A stretch of DNA of 64,000 nucleotides, taken from positions 31,976,665-32,040,664 of the forward strand of contig CM046881.1 in NCBI GenBank assembly GCA_025667525.1, read 5' to 3'. The notes beneath the pieces were generated by a model. That model was not told where the DNA came from, searched no databases, and saw nothing but the letters and a program-made list of their open reading frames with translations. The DNA is from Glebionis coronaria (Eukaryota; Streptophyta; Magnoliopsida; Asterales; Asteraceae). The translations under genes were made by a program, and so were the position numbers. Each line of letters opens with the position of its first letter. The stretch's first letter is position 1. Of this stretch, positions 45,603 to 58,065 are shown piece after piece.

Positions 45603-48338
45603 TGTCACACCCCACCATGGCGGAATATCGGGCGCGACGTATGGATATCATCACAACAACAGCGTGTCTATAGAGAGAACTAAATGAAATTGAAATATCA
45701 TAGATGGCGACACAAATGTCGTGACAATATCTCAACAATGCAGGCGTCTAGGTAAGTAGGTAACAGGCCTACCTCTTACCAAAGACATACAAATAAACAA
45801 ACATCAAACATATAGGTACCACAAAGTTCACTTAATCAAAACACAAAATAAAATCTAAGAGGAAAGGGGATTCCTCTGAATGCAATCCTAGCAGCCTCTA
45901 TACTCTAGCCACTTCTAACATCATCTTGCACAACTACCTCACCTGAAAATGACACTAAAATCTGTCAACATAAAGTTGGTGAGAACATAGGTTAAAGTTA
46001 TCTAGAACATCATAAGAAACCTTGACATCCGCTGTAAATAAGTTGAAGAAAAACAATTTATAGTAATGGACCATAATGTGATAATCATGCTACATGCATC
46101 CACAACAAAACTCAAGCTAAGTACCAATCACATCTACAATTCACAAAGCACATTATAACAATCAAGAAGTATCCCGTCACACGCACAAGAACACACACCA
46201 CACTATCCGGATCTTTCCCACACCACCTGTGGAAGATGAACTATATCCCGTCGAGATATCTTGCCTCCGAAGAGACGATGCACAAGTACTCAGGACGGAT
46301 CGTGCCCCACGCTCCACACACATCACAACTGGTCCCATAGACGCCCATACATCTATGTACCAAAGCCAATCACAATCCAAACAAGATTCACATAGCAGAA
46401 CACGTACCAAAGCACATATGAGAACACATAAGCACGCAAGTCACACAATAACACATTTATGTCCACACATTTTATAACATAGTACTAAATCATGTTAAAG
46501 AACATTACAAGTGTCATCTCCATCCCATACTGGAAAAAAAACATTTAAAAACGTAGTAAAATGGGACTATGAACTCACCTGATTGCTTCTCCAAAGTCCT
46601 TGCTCTAGCCCCAAGCTAATAATCCAAAAACACATAAATCAATACATGAACCAACCTCTAAAATGGTTCATCAACCTATGATGGACATCTAACCTCCTCT
46701 CATATAAATACCCCATTTATAACTCTAAACACCCCATTACCCTTCCCTAACAAGTCCTTAACTTGGTTAAGTTTAATAGCTATCCCGTTAACAATTTTAC
46801 ACAAAACAGTCCCAGTTTTAGGTCTCAAAACTTTAAGTCAAACGTCCACTTAAACATACCCATGGTTTCTGTAAAAGGAATATTCATACCCTTACATATG
46901 TTGGCTAACACCTCGCACTTGCCCTAACCTTAAAGCTACTGTTAAGGCCCTGATATATATATATATACTTTTGTCATTCCAGTTTTCCTGATTTTAAACG
47001 TATGAAAAGTTCATTACCATTAGAGGGTCTTACCCTAAACCACAATCTTAGCCCAAGTGCAGATCCTTATTACAATATATAAACCATCTCTCATGTTCGT
47101 GACAAGATCCCAATGCAACCCTAAGTACCCCAAACAACCCAAAACTTAAAAAGAAAACAGGCTGAATTCAAAACTGTTTTGACCTCCGACTGTTGTAACC
47201 TGTTTTTGACCCACTTCCCGACCTCCAATTTAGTTCTAGTTTCTTGTATTGGAAAGCCACTTCAAATACCTTTTCAGGGGTATGTGGATCGTAATATAAG
47301 AGTTTGTAGAACTCCCTATATGATCAAAACAATGACCCAAAATTCTGCCCAGTTTTTAAAAAACGGGTTTAACAAAATCAACCTCATTAATTAACCCTAA
47401 TCCCTCTAATTACAAGCCCTAATTTATGTGATCATCATATTATGATTAATACAACATTAATTTACTGTTTTTATATTAAACCCTAACCCTAATCCATCAA
47501 TAGATGATTAAATAAACATAAAAACAATTTAATTAAAAGGGGATTTGAAGGTTTTACCTTTAAATTAATGGAAGAAGAAAAAAACTATGAAACCCTAAAA
47601 ACTCTCCCAAAAACCGTCGACCATTAATCTCCAGGGATTTAATTATGTTCTTTTGGTAGTAAATAATATAATATATAGGGTGTGGGTGAATCCTTGTCCA
47701 ACCCAAACCCAACTTTCCTTTTTCCTCTTTTTTTCTTTTTTTCCTTCTTTTCTTTTTTTCCAAACCGACTAACACCCCCTTAATTTTCGTTTTTTTTTCT
47801 CTTTTTATTATTAATATATGTATTAATAATATTACCTTAATTTTCCTTAATTTATTTCAGCTCTTAAAGCCTCCAAAACCCCAAAACCGTAAAACTAGTC
47901 AGTTTTTACGCGTTTTACCGTAAAAGACGTAAAATATACACTTTTATAAAAAATCTCAAATTTTGAAATAAACTTTATAACTAAGTCCTAAATGACTTAA
48001 AACCATCCCGAAAAATATTCATATGGATAATTACCTCACCCGAGACCTCTAAATGCTAAACCGTAAATCCTAAAAAAAAAATACTACTACTATAATACTT
48101 ATACGTATACGTAAACACCACAATATCACCATTTTCATTTCATAGTCACCACCTGTGAGCTCATGAACATGAAATAACCGTTCCTCGATTTACTTATAAG
48201 TACTCTATACTCATAAACGATAACCACACCAACCTCGTTCACACAAAATAAACACGTAAACACACAATTCAAGTAAGCACACATAAAATAACCTAAAAGT
48301 AAGACCAAGTGACAAACCCAAAACCTAGGGTTGTCACA
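45603..48338 (-). repeat. 3' LTR of the gypsy-derived element
   Basis: 2736 bp. Contains a short (TA)n tract near 46955. Small ORFs here (for example 46229-46477) recur at the same place in the other LTR and are not genes. Confidence 0.9.
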
Positions 48339-48458
48339 TTACTCCCTCCTAATAGAAATCTCGTCCCGAGATTTACTCCCAGACTCAAACTTATTCTCAG
48401 CAAACAAACGAGGATACATATCCTTGATAAAACCTTCACGTTCAAACGTGAACTCAGT
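48339..48458 (-). pseudogene. Tail of gypsy pol (chromovirus-type) abutting the LTR
   Basis: On the - strand about 39 codons are open: EFTFEREGFIKDMYPRLFAE, a short linker, then SRDEISIRRE and a TAA at 48339-48341, directly against the LTR. This is the characteristic C-terminus of plant Tekay-type gypsy pol (EFTFERED..K..YP.LF). The nucleotides also supply the purine tract AGGAGGGAG, so retention may reflect the need for the polypurine tract. Confidence 0.6.
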
Positions 48459-50113
48459 TTACACGAAAATAATCTCAACCAACAACACATGAGCCTTAAC
48501 CGTCCGCGAGGAAACTTATCAAAACCATAAATCAAAACTCATCAAAATATAACCACGTATAATAAGGTCTAAAGAACTCTCAAATTCCTTCCCAACTCAT
48601 TTCTATGTTAACCCTCCAAGTGTTCATTACCGAAATATACCCAAAACACGAGTTTAAACCATGTTGTCCGAAAATTAACCTTGAACTCAACACTTGTACA
48701 ATTAATTTGACCGAGCTACTGACTTCCAATTACGAAACTTTCTGAATATTTGAAAAGTATGTTCCGAGTACATAATTTGAAAAGTATGTTCCAAGTACAT
48801 AATTTTAGGCTTTTGAATCACCCAAAAACCTTTAAAAACGAATAAGTTATGACCAAAACGATTTTTCTCAAAATCTGCCTAGGCATTAGCGACAGTTTCT
48901 GACAGTTAGCGACATATTTTGACAGTTTAGCGACCGTTTCTGCCTACTCCGATTTATACCAAAAAAAAATGATTTTTAAACCCTAAAACCCCCCATTAAT
49001 TACCAAAACTAGAACCTAATTTATTTTAATTCCAGAAAATTAAAACTCTATTAATTACATGATTTTAACATATTTCACTAAATAAGAACAAAATTTTTAA
49101 CTTAAGAACAATAACTTTAGGTGATCAAAACCAAAATATTTTAAAATAACCGAGTCATGCTTATATGTTAAAGATTTTATATTCCACCTTATTTGAAACA
49201 TGATCCCGACACTTCCTTATTTCATCGACTACCAACAACATTTTTTTCAATTTGCAAGTTCTTTTTTTTTACCATGTATAACTCGAAACAAAAGACATCG
49301 TTACCCCAAAAAGAAATCTCCACCATCTCAAAATCCTTCACGCCAAAAGTACCGTACAAACAAACACGCGAAATGAGGACCCGAGAAATGCGCTACTACA
49401 GAAGTTGAACATCTCAAAGAGAAACGAGCTAGCAACCATCCCAAGAATACAACCGGTAAGTAGAAAATAATTTTACATACATAGGCATAAGCGTACATAC
49501 ACTCAAATCCATCCAACATATACTATACAAGCATGTATTAACTCTCTTTCATGCAATCATACTTGAAAGTCCAGTGGTGTTGTGGCACATATATAATTAT
49601 GTAGGCCTCCATAATTATACATGTTCCCTTTCACCAATGTACTCCCTCCTATGATGACACTTATAAGAAATTAATACTACACATAACACATAATCCAACA
49701 ACTCACAAGCACATAACCACACAAGATAAGATCCAAAACCCCATGTATTAAAATAACATAGCCAATGCACGAAACACATAAACTCGTAGTCCAGCTGAAC
49801 CAGCATAGACAAAATTCAAAATGTATAAAGAACATGAAAACCTAATTAAGCGAAATCCAACAATGACTAGCGTATACGACCATGGTTCCACCCGCACTAA
49901 TCAAAACTCGTAAAGAAAATAACATGTAGTTAAGTATGAACCATAGTAGTTCATAACCAAACAAATTCTGCGAAAATAATATTCAAACACATCAACTACT
50001 ATAAAATGCACACATACTCCTATGACGCCTATATGCAGGGACCCTTAAGCTATAGACTAGGCTACACGACTAGGAAACCTAATTCTCTATAACCATTGGC
50101 TCTGATACCATTC
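48459..50113 (-). other. Non-coding interior of the gypsy-derived element
   Basis: There are no retroviral domains. A direct repeat GAAAAGTATGTTCC(G/A)AGTACATAATTT is seen at 48750-48804, and GCGACAGTTTCTGACAGTTA-type repeats at about 48889-48930. The right end next to 50113 should hold the leader and primer site. Confidence 0.5.
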
Positions 50114-52848
50114 TGTCACACCCCACCATGGCGGAATATCGGGCGCGACGTATGGATATCATCACAACAACAACGTGTCTATAGAGAGAACTAAATGAAA
50201 TTGAAATATCATAGATGGCGACACAAATGTCGTGACAATATCTCAACAATGCAGGCGTCTAGGTAAGTAGGTAACAGGCCTACCTCTTACCAAAGACATA
50301 CAAATAAACAAACATCAAACATATAGGTACCACAAAGTTCACTTAATCAAAACACAAAATAAAATCTAAGAGGAAAGGGGATTCCTCCGAATGCAATCCT
50401 AGCAGCCTCTATACTCTAGCCACTTCTAACATCATCTTGCACAACTACCTCACCTGAAAATGACACTAAAATCTGTCAACATAAAGTTGGTGAGAACATA
50501 GGTTAAAGTTATCTAGAACATCATAAGAAACCTTGACATCCGCTGTAAATAAGTTGAAGAAAAACAATTTATAGTAATGGACCATAATGTGATAATCATG
50601 CTACATGCATCCACAACAAAACTCAAGCTAAGTACCAATCACATCTACAATTCACAAAGCACATTATAACAATCAAGAAGTATCCCGTCACACGCACAAG
50701 AACACACACCACACTATCCGGATCTTTCCCACACCACCTGTGGAAGATGAACTATATCCCCGTCGAGATATCTTGCCTCCGAAGAGACGATGCACAAGTA
50801 CTCAGGACGGATCGTGCCCCACGCTCCACACACATCACAACTGGTCCCATAGACGCCCATACATCTATGTACCAAAGCCAATCACAATCCAAACAAGATT
50901 CACATAGCAGAACACGTACCAAAGCACATATGAGAACACATAAGCACGCAAGTCACACAATAACACATTTATGTCCACACATTTTATAACATAGTACTAA
51001 ATCATGTTAAAGAACATTAAAAGTGTCATCTCCATCCCATACTGGAAAAAAAACATTTAAAAACGTAGTAAAATGGGACTATGAACTCACCTGATTGCTT
51101 CTCCAAAGTCCTTGCTCTAGCCCCAAGCTAATAATCCAAAAACACATAAATCAATACATGAACCAACCTCTAAAATGGTTCATCAACCTATGATGGACAT
51201 CTAACCTCCTCTCATATAAATACCCCATTTATAACTCTAAACACCCGATTACCCTTCCCTAACAAGTCCTTAACTTGGTTAAGTTTAATAGCTATCCCGT
51301 TAACAATTTTACACAAAACAGTCCCAGTTTTAGGTCTCAAAACTTTAAGTCAAACGTCCACTTAAACATACCCATGGTTTCTGTAAAAGGAATATTCATA
51401 CCCTTACATATGTTGGCTAACACCTCCCACTTGCCCTAACCTTAAAGCTACTTTTAAGGCCCTGATATATATATATATACTTTTGTCATTCCAGTTTTCC
51501 TGATTTTAAACGTATGAAAAGTTCATTACCATTAGAGGGTCTTACCCTAAACCACAATCTTAGCCCAAGTGCAGATCCTTATTACAATATATAAACCATC
51601 TCTCATGTTCGTGACAAGATCCCAATGCAACCCTAAGTACCCCAAACAACCCAAAACTTAAAAAGAAAACAGGCTGAATTCAAAACTGTTTTGACCTCCG
51701 ACTGTTGTAACCTGTTTTTGACCCACTTCCCGACCTCCAATTTAGTTCTAGTTTCTTGCATTGGAAAGCCACTTCAAATACCTTTTCAGGGGTATGTGGA
51801 TCGTAATATAAGAGTTTGTAGAACTCCCTATATGATCAAAACAATGACCCAAAATTCTGCCCAGTTTTTAAAAAACGGGTTTAACAAAATCAACCTCATT
51901 AATTAACCCTAATCCCTCTAATTACAAGCCCTAATTTATGTGATCATCATATTATGATTAATACAACATTAATTTACTGTTTTTATATTAAACCCTAACC
52001 CTAATCCATCAATAGATGATTAAATAAACATAAAAACAATTTAATTAAAAGAGGATTTGAAGGTTTTACCTTTAAATTAATGGAAGAAGAAAAAAACTAT
52101 GAAACCCTAAAAACTCTCGCAAAAACCGTCGACCATTAATCTCCAGGGATTTAATTATGTTCTTTTGGTAGTAAATAATATAATATATAGGGTGTGGGTG
52201 AATCCTTGTCCAACCCAAACCCAACTTTCCTTTTTCCTCTTTTTTTCTTTTTTTCCTTCTTTTCTTTTTTTCCAAACCGACTAACACCCCCTTAATTTTC
52301 GTTTTTTTTCTCTTTTTATTATTAATATATGTATTAATAATATTACCTTAATTTTCCTTAATTTATTTCAGCTCTTAAAGCCTCCAAAACCCCAAAACCG
52401 TAAAACTAGTCAGTTTTTACGCGTTTTACCGTAAAAGACGTAAAATATACACTTTTATAAAAAATCTCAAATTTTTAAATAAACTTTATAACTAAGTCCT
52501 AAATGACTTAAAACCATCCCGAAAAATATTCATATGGATAATTACCTCACCCGAGACCTCTAAATGCTAAACCGTAAATCCTAAAAAAAAATACTACTAC
52601 TATAATACTTATACGTATACGTAAACACCACAATATCACCATTTTCATTTCATAGTCACCACCTGTGAGCTCATGAACATGAAATAACCGTTCCTCGATT
52701 TACTTATAAGTACTCTATACTCATAAACGATAACCACACCAACCTCGTTCACACAAAATAAACACGTAAACACACAATTCAAGTAAGCACACATAAAATA
52801 ACCTAAAAGTAAGACCAAGTGACAAACCCAAAACCTAGGGTTGTCACA
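50114..52848 (-). repeat. 5' LTR of the gypsy-derived element
   Basis: 2735 bp, mate of 45603-48338; followed by GGTAA. Confidence 0.9.
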
Positions 52849-52853
52849 GGTAA

Positions 52854-52901
52854 TTTGAGGTTATTGTGGTTATTGCTGTTTGAGGAAGAGTCTGAAGACA
52901 T
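52854..52901 (-). pseudogene. First 16-17 codons of copia 2 gag
   Basis: ATG at 52901 begins MSSDSSSNSNNHNNLK and the frame continues into 45597 if the insert and one GGTAA are removed. This fixes the insertion site within gag. Confidence 0.75.
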
Positions 52902-52963
52902 GGTTGTTATGAGGGTTTTGTTCTTGGTTTAGACAAAGTTTCTCAACACGCTCTGATACCACT

Positions 52964-53490
52964 TGTTGATCCCAAACTCAGATCTTAAACCTTAATAGCT
53001 TGTTTAAGGGTTGTGATAGAAAGAAAGTATTCAATCTAACACTAGAGAAACTTTGCAAAGCAAAGTAACTAAACAAGATGCGGAATATAATGTTTAGCAC
53101 AAGAACAATATGATTGAAGCAAATGTTGAACTTTAATATATCAATGATATACGAATACCCTAAAATGCTATTAGGGTTTACAAAACCTTAAAGTATGATA
53201 ATGAAAGACAATAGAGAAAGACACACTTTGCATGCTAACCTAGTGAGTCCTTTTATAGGCATAAGGACTCACGTATAAGATTACTACTAACAAACTTGGA
53301 AAGTATTAAGGAGTAGTAACAGAAACGCGTAAAAATCTATTTCAAGTTTAACTCTGACGGCAGGGCCTTTGACTTCAGCAGGGGAACCAATCCCCCTGCC
53401 TTTGTTATTTGGCAGGGGGAACTTACTCTAGCAGGGGTACGAATAATCAACTAGCAGGGGTAGCAAGTATACATAGATTTATTCCCAACA
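52964..53490 (-). repeat. 5' LTR of copia 2
   Basis: 527 bp. CTCTGATACCACT immediately to its left is the reverse-complemented primer site. Confidence 0.88.
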
Positions 53491-53495
53491 TCAAT

Positions 53496-54790
53496 TATGT
53501 CAACATCAAACTCTTTTATATCATTATTTTTTTTAGTAAATGGTCTCTTTTGTTTGATTGTTATTTATTACTAATCAAATTTTTTACACGTTTAGATTTG
53601 GGTGATTACAAAATACCCTAACTTTTTTCATAAAATCGTCTTAAGATTTTTCGAATACAATTTATCCTTTATTATTTATTATTGCTTATCTATTACAGAT
53701 TGGCTTTTCGGGTTTCTTGGTTTACTTTGGTTCTTGTCTTTTCGTTTATTTTGATCTACATAACCTCTTTGGGTTTTTGTAGTTATATGTTTTACAAGAC
53801 ATGCTTATGGTTGGGGGTGTCCATGGTTCTAGAACTGGACTGGACCGAAATCGAACCACAAGAATCAAGAAATATAAAATAAGGAAAATGTGGAACCGAG
53901 CACCATCCCTATTTCTTTGGTTTGGTTTCGGTACGGTTTTGGTTCCGGGATGGGAATTTTCGGAAATTCCCAACGAGAACCATTGTGTTTAAATGTTTAT
54001 TTTTTTAATTTTTCAATATTTCATAAAAGACATATTATAACAATAAAAACACACACAAGAATGTCTTCAACAATAAAAATCATACCAATAATTTCAGTAG
54101 TTCAAAATAACATAAACAAAAACACAAAATGTAAAAAAATAAGTCTACAATTGTTAAAACGTATTTAAAAAAATTAAACATGTTATTCATAAGGCATCAA
54201 CAAAATGTGATGTGATTAATGACCAATATAATTTTATATATAAAATAAACGTTACCCAATGATCGTAGATTTAGAAACGATCATTAATACTAGTAATTTA
54301 TTCATAATCGTTGTATATGATTATGTGTTTATAAAGTTATGCATATGCAGACAATTACTATACTTGTAAATAATCGATTAATATAATATTAAAATGCAAA
54401 TGTTTTATTAAATAGATAAAATAAAGCTTACTTTCATGTGCATGAATAATTTTGATGATGAAGATAAATGATTTAGATTAAAGGCTAGGGTTTTAAGTTA
54501 TTATGGTTTTAAGGTTTAAACATTTCTTATAGATTTAAAAGTAGTTTTTATATTATCTTAAAAGGCCTATTCTGCATAATGTCATAAAAAACATATAAAA
54601 TTCATATTTTCAAAAGGATCGATGGTTCTTTCGGGAAAGAACCAGAACCGGTCGGTTCTTTCCCAAACCGTCTTAAGAACCAAATATTTGGAATTTTAGG
54701 AACCAAAAACCAGACCATGGTTCTAATATATGGTTTGGTTTTGGTATGGTTCTTGTATGGTTCCTTGGTTCTTGTGTCAAATGCTTTGAT
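53496..54790. repeat. GGTTC-rich remnant, possibly hAT-like
   Basis: GGGGGTGTCCATGGTTCTAG at 53814 starts a stretch rich in GGTTC/GAACC (to about 53985), and a second such stretch lies at 54615-54770 with mostly AT-rich DNA between. Many plant hAT elements begin with a GGGGTGTCCA-like end followed by such motifs. No matching inverted end or 8-bp duplication was found, so this is tentative. Confidence 0.25.
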
Positions 54791-54948
54791 GGTTTGATGG
54801 AAAATGATTTTTTGAATTTAAAGGGGAGATGGAGTGGTAGTTGTGTTAAGGAGAAAAGGTGTTGTTGATGATCAGGTTGGTTTGAATGACGAGGACTGAT
54901 ATGGATCCTGGTTTGACACATTAGTTGGAGTCCATGTTGTGGGTGATT

Positions 54949-55535
54949 CAGGTGATATGGATGTTGATAAGGATCAAACGTTGATTGTTATTCTTGATCC
55001 AAAGAGTGCCTCTTTTGCTAATTTTTTGATTAAAGAAAAAAGTCGAGAGGATCAAACGTTGATTGTTATTCAGGTGATATGGATGTTGATAAGGATCAAA
55101 AGTTGATTGTTATTCTTGATCCAAAGAGTGCCTCTTTTGCTAATTTTTTGATTAAAGAAAAAAGTCGAGAGGGTATTAGTTTCCGTACCTTTATTACACC
55201 AACGGTGAATGGAGGTGAGGTCACAGTTTACTTGGATTCTATTCGAACTATCAGTGCAAAAGGTTAGTCAATTTGGTTTATGGTTTCTTTTTAGGAAAAC
55301 GGGTGGCATACTCAGTTGTTGCAACTTATTTTAAGAATGGTATGAACATTGTGCTTAAAAGTGATCTCTCGTTTATCCGTAATAACCCACTTATCCTTAA
55401 TAAATGGGATCCATATATCAATATGTTGAATGAGGATGTTAGTAAGATATCGGTTTGAGTGAAACTTCATGATGTTCCTATGACAAATTTAGTGAAGATG
55501 GTCCTTGATGTAGCAAAAATGTTAATTGCTTTAGG
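54949..55535 (+). pseudogene. DUF4283-type gene fragment with internal duplication
   Basis: Reads DMDVDKDQKLIVILDPKSAS, GISFRTFITPTVNGGEVTVY, a TAG at about 55265, then YGFFLGKRVAYSVVATYFKN, NNPLILNKWDPYINMLNEDV and VKLHDVPM. The order GKR-V.Y-V...-LNKW-P-VPVWVKLH is that of plant DUF4283 proteins, which are tied to retroelements and zinc knuckles. A 122-bp tandem duplication (54951 and 55073) repeats the first part. Stops at 55265 and 55456 disable it. Confidence 0.55.
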
Positions 55536-57770
55536 AAAAGCAATAAACAAATGGTATATGTATTAGTTTAACGTAAACTTTAGGGAACGTAAACGAAAAA
55601 CCGACAAAATGAGTTCGTTCTCGGAGAAAGTGTTACTTATGTGTGCCAAAATTAAAAACAGATTTTGATTACTTTCGTTTTTGGAAGAGAAAAGATGTGA
55701 AAATTAAAAGACGGATTACGCTAAAAATTACACTACGAAGAATTTACGTTTTCACGCAAATCGAAACGAAAAATAAAATTATATGAAAAATTTTAAAAAT
55801 TTGAAAATAAATCTTAAAAAGTATGACAAATAATAAAAAATCAAGAAAATATTTTAAAACCTTTTATTTAATTATAATTTAATTTTAAAATCTAATTAAA
55901 GACAAAAAATAAAAAATAAACAAGAAAAAGTCAAATTTAAGATTTTATCATTTGTAAACCTCAAACATAATTTATATAAGCTAAAAATATTTTTTAAAAC
56001 TTTTTAAACCTATTTTAACTATTTTTTAAGACTTAATTAAAAATAGAAAATAAAATAAAGATTAAAAATACTAAATTTAATGGGAAAAATCCGAACTTCT
56101 TGCAAAAAACCTAAACACTATCTATTATACGGGAATAAATAAAGAGGACATAACTTAATGAATTAAGCTAGAATAAGCAAACTTAATCCACGGCTTATTA
56201 TTAACCAAGGGAAAAAGAAAACGGCTAAGTAATTAAAGAAATGAAATGGTAACAAGGAACAACTAGTACACTGGTAAGACTTGTTACTCCCACACGATGG
56301 GTCGCATGTTCGAATCCAGGCTAGCTCTGTTCTTGACTTTTTTTTTTTTTCTTTTTAGACAGAAGCTACCCCACAAGTAGTTGGCTTATGGGGAGTGATT
56401 ATAATCTAAGAATAACCATCAATAAACACAAAAATAAGCCAAGAAACAAGCAGATAATCAAAATAAGCAAACAGGAAAGTTATGTATTATTAGATATCGG
56501 GCAGCTAAGCTAAACCTATGCTATCACATATAAGCTACAAAAGGAAAATAGGAACTCGGGCAAGTGCAACTAGTAAACTTTTTTGTGAATTTAGATTCAA
56601 GCTATAAACTGTAATAAGCCATAAAACCTAAAACCTAAAATTTATAGGCCTAAAGAAATCTAAGAGCTAACAATGCCTAAAATCTACCAAGTCTAAAACT
56701 AAAAAACAAATCCAAGAAGCTCACTAATGTGAATAGCTGGTTTGGTGCACAAAATTTGCATACAAAAACTTACATCAACCAACCAGATATTATATACACC
56801 CTATTCTAGCATACCAGAAATGAAAATAACACAATCCAACCTAAAACCTATCATAGACAGTAACTTAATATGCAAGATCTAGTGTAAACTTATGTAGAAA
56901 ATGTCAAAAACATGAACATCAAATTTCTAACCTAACATACTCAGACCAAGACCAGATTTAAGCTACCCTAGACCCATTAAACATGTGCAGGCCAATTTGG
57001 TAAAAGTTGTGTGTCACCCAAAGAGAACCAAGCACCCTTTTATGACTGTTTATAAGATTTAAATAAGAAATTTTGCAACAGAAAGCTATAAATGCCAAAA
57101 GAACAATACAAAACTGTCATTAAGACTTAAGTGAGCAATCTAAACTAATCAAACAAGCTATTTAAGCATATGTCCAATTAAGCATATTATAAGCCTACAC
57201 AAAAAGGAAGTTCAAAGAGGTAACCTGTTTTTAACCTTGTTCAGGCCAAATAACACTTCTTGATGCCACCAGCTTAATTTGTGAGAGCTTATAGAACTGA
57301 AGGGATAAGGATTGTGTCTCTTGTTGGGGTTCTACAACAGATTCAAGAGAAAACTATGAAGTGAAAGGAGATTTTTGTGGAATACCTTATGAACCTGCAT
57401 AACCACAAGAAAGGTACAAACTACAAGTTCCTTAAGATATCTAAAAGCTCATTTGTCAGATGGATTTTAGGTAACTTATTGAAAAGTGAGGATTAATCAA
57501 TAATAAAAAATATTTTTTTTTTCAAAATTGTGGAATAACAGAAATTTTGAATCAATAAGAAAGGTAACCAATACTTAATGAAACAAGCCTTATAAGTTTG
57601 GTTTATGCTTGATCTGTCAAGTCAAGCATATACCATAAGCTTATAATACTTGGGTCCCAAAAAAAAGTCTTAACCAAAATTTTTTGAAAAATATTTTTTT
57701 TATAAAATAAAAATATCTTACACAAAATTAAAACACCACAAATTTAAATTAATTTAAGCTAAATGGAACT
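55536..57770. other. AT-rich noncoding stretch
   Basis: There is no ORF above 60 codons and no domain is recognised. AAATTAAA-type low-complexity sequence dominates 55740-56100. A possible SINE is listed separately. Confidence 0.4.
56240..56365 (+). repeat. Possible tRNA-derived SINE
   Basis: ACTGGTAAGACTTGTTACTC followed by GGTCGCATGTTCGAATCC resembles a tRNA D-arm and T-arm (GTTCGAATCC is a near-consensus B box), with a T-rich tail after about 56335. It does not fold as an intact tRNA by eye, so I do not call a tRNA gene. Confidence 0.35.
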
Positions 57771-57771
57771 C

Positions 57772-58065
57772 AGAAGAAGATTGCTGAAGGGAAATTTACT
57801 CTTGTGGATGATTAAAGGAACCTAGTTCATAGGAATATGGGTGATATTGATATTGAGTTGAATGAGAGGATGTAATTGAACCTGTGGATAATGATATAAC
57901 ATATTTTTTGGCTTCTAAAACATCAAATATGAGATATGTGATATGGGAATGATAGTCTTTGGTAACAATAAAAAGATACTTATAAGAATGTTGCTGTTAA
58001 CTATGACACATATGATGATGAAAGATATGATGATTACGGTATTCCAGGAAATGTCTAATCTATTA
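57772..58065 (+). pseudogene. C-terminal DUF4283-type gene fragment
   Basis: Reads QKKIAEGKFTLVDD, a stop, then NMGDIDIELNERM, and after several frame breaks NYDTYDDERYDDYG. The (E)GKFTLVDD and acidic DDYD tail fit the C-terminal half of the same family as 54949-55535, 2.2 kb upstream on the same strand, so both may derive from one gene. Confidence 0.35.

Larger units (their letters stand above)
45603..52848 (-). mobile_element. Non-autonomous gypsy-derived element with 2.7-kb LTRs, in copia 2 gag
   Basis: LTRs 45603-48338 and 50114-52848 start TGTCACACCCCACCATGG and end GGGTTGTCACA (+ view). TSD GGTAA is exact (45598-45602, 52849-52853). The - strand primer site TGGTATCAGAGC lies inside the right LTR (reverse complement at 50100-50110). 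The 1.8-kb interior keeps only the end of a gypsy pol. By eye about 13 differences in 2.7 kb (near 0.5%) separate the LTRs, the youngest insertion in the window. Being two-thirds LTR and lacking pol, it must have moved with help from a relative. Confidence 0.9.
34604..53490 (-). mobile_element. Sirevirus-like Ty1-copia element (copia 2), split by a gypsy-derived element
   Basis: LTRs 34604-35130 and 52964-53490 (527 bp each) start TGTTGATCCC and end ATTCCCAACA. On the - strand a TGGTATCAGAGCG primer site lies inside the right LTR and a purine tract inside the left. Gag, protease, integrase, RT and RNase H run leftward in copia order, then an extra ORF region (35199-38191) lies between pol and the 3' LTR, as in Sireviruses. 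Flanks are TCATA and TCAAT, not an exact duplication. Without the 7.2-kb insert the element is about 11.6 kb. LTRs differ at about 7 sites (near 1.3%). Both pol catalytic centres checked (protease, RT) are mutated. Confidence 0.88.

Noticed and set aside
46229..46477. 80-codon ORFs at 46229 and 50747, 47179 and 51691, 47560 and 52072
   Set aside because: Each pair is the same position in the two copies of a long LTR; no domain is recognised and they have no coding signature.
34599..53495. Exact target duplication for copia 2
   Set aside because: Flanks are TCATA and TCAAT; only three of five bases align, so I report the element without a TSD.
56240..56365. tRNA gene
   Set aside because: Only the T-arm region is convincing; acceptor stem and anticodon arm do not pair by eye, so a SINE remnant is preferred.
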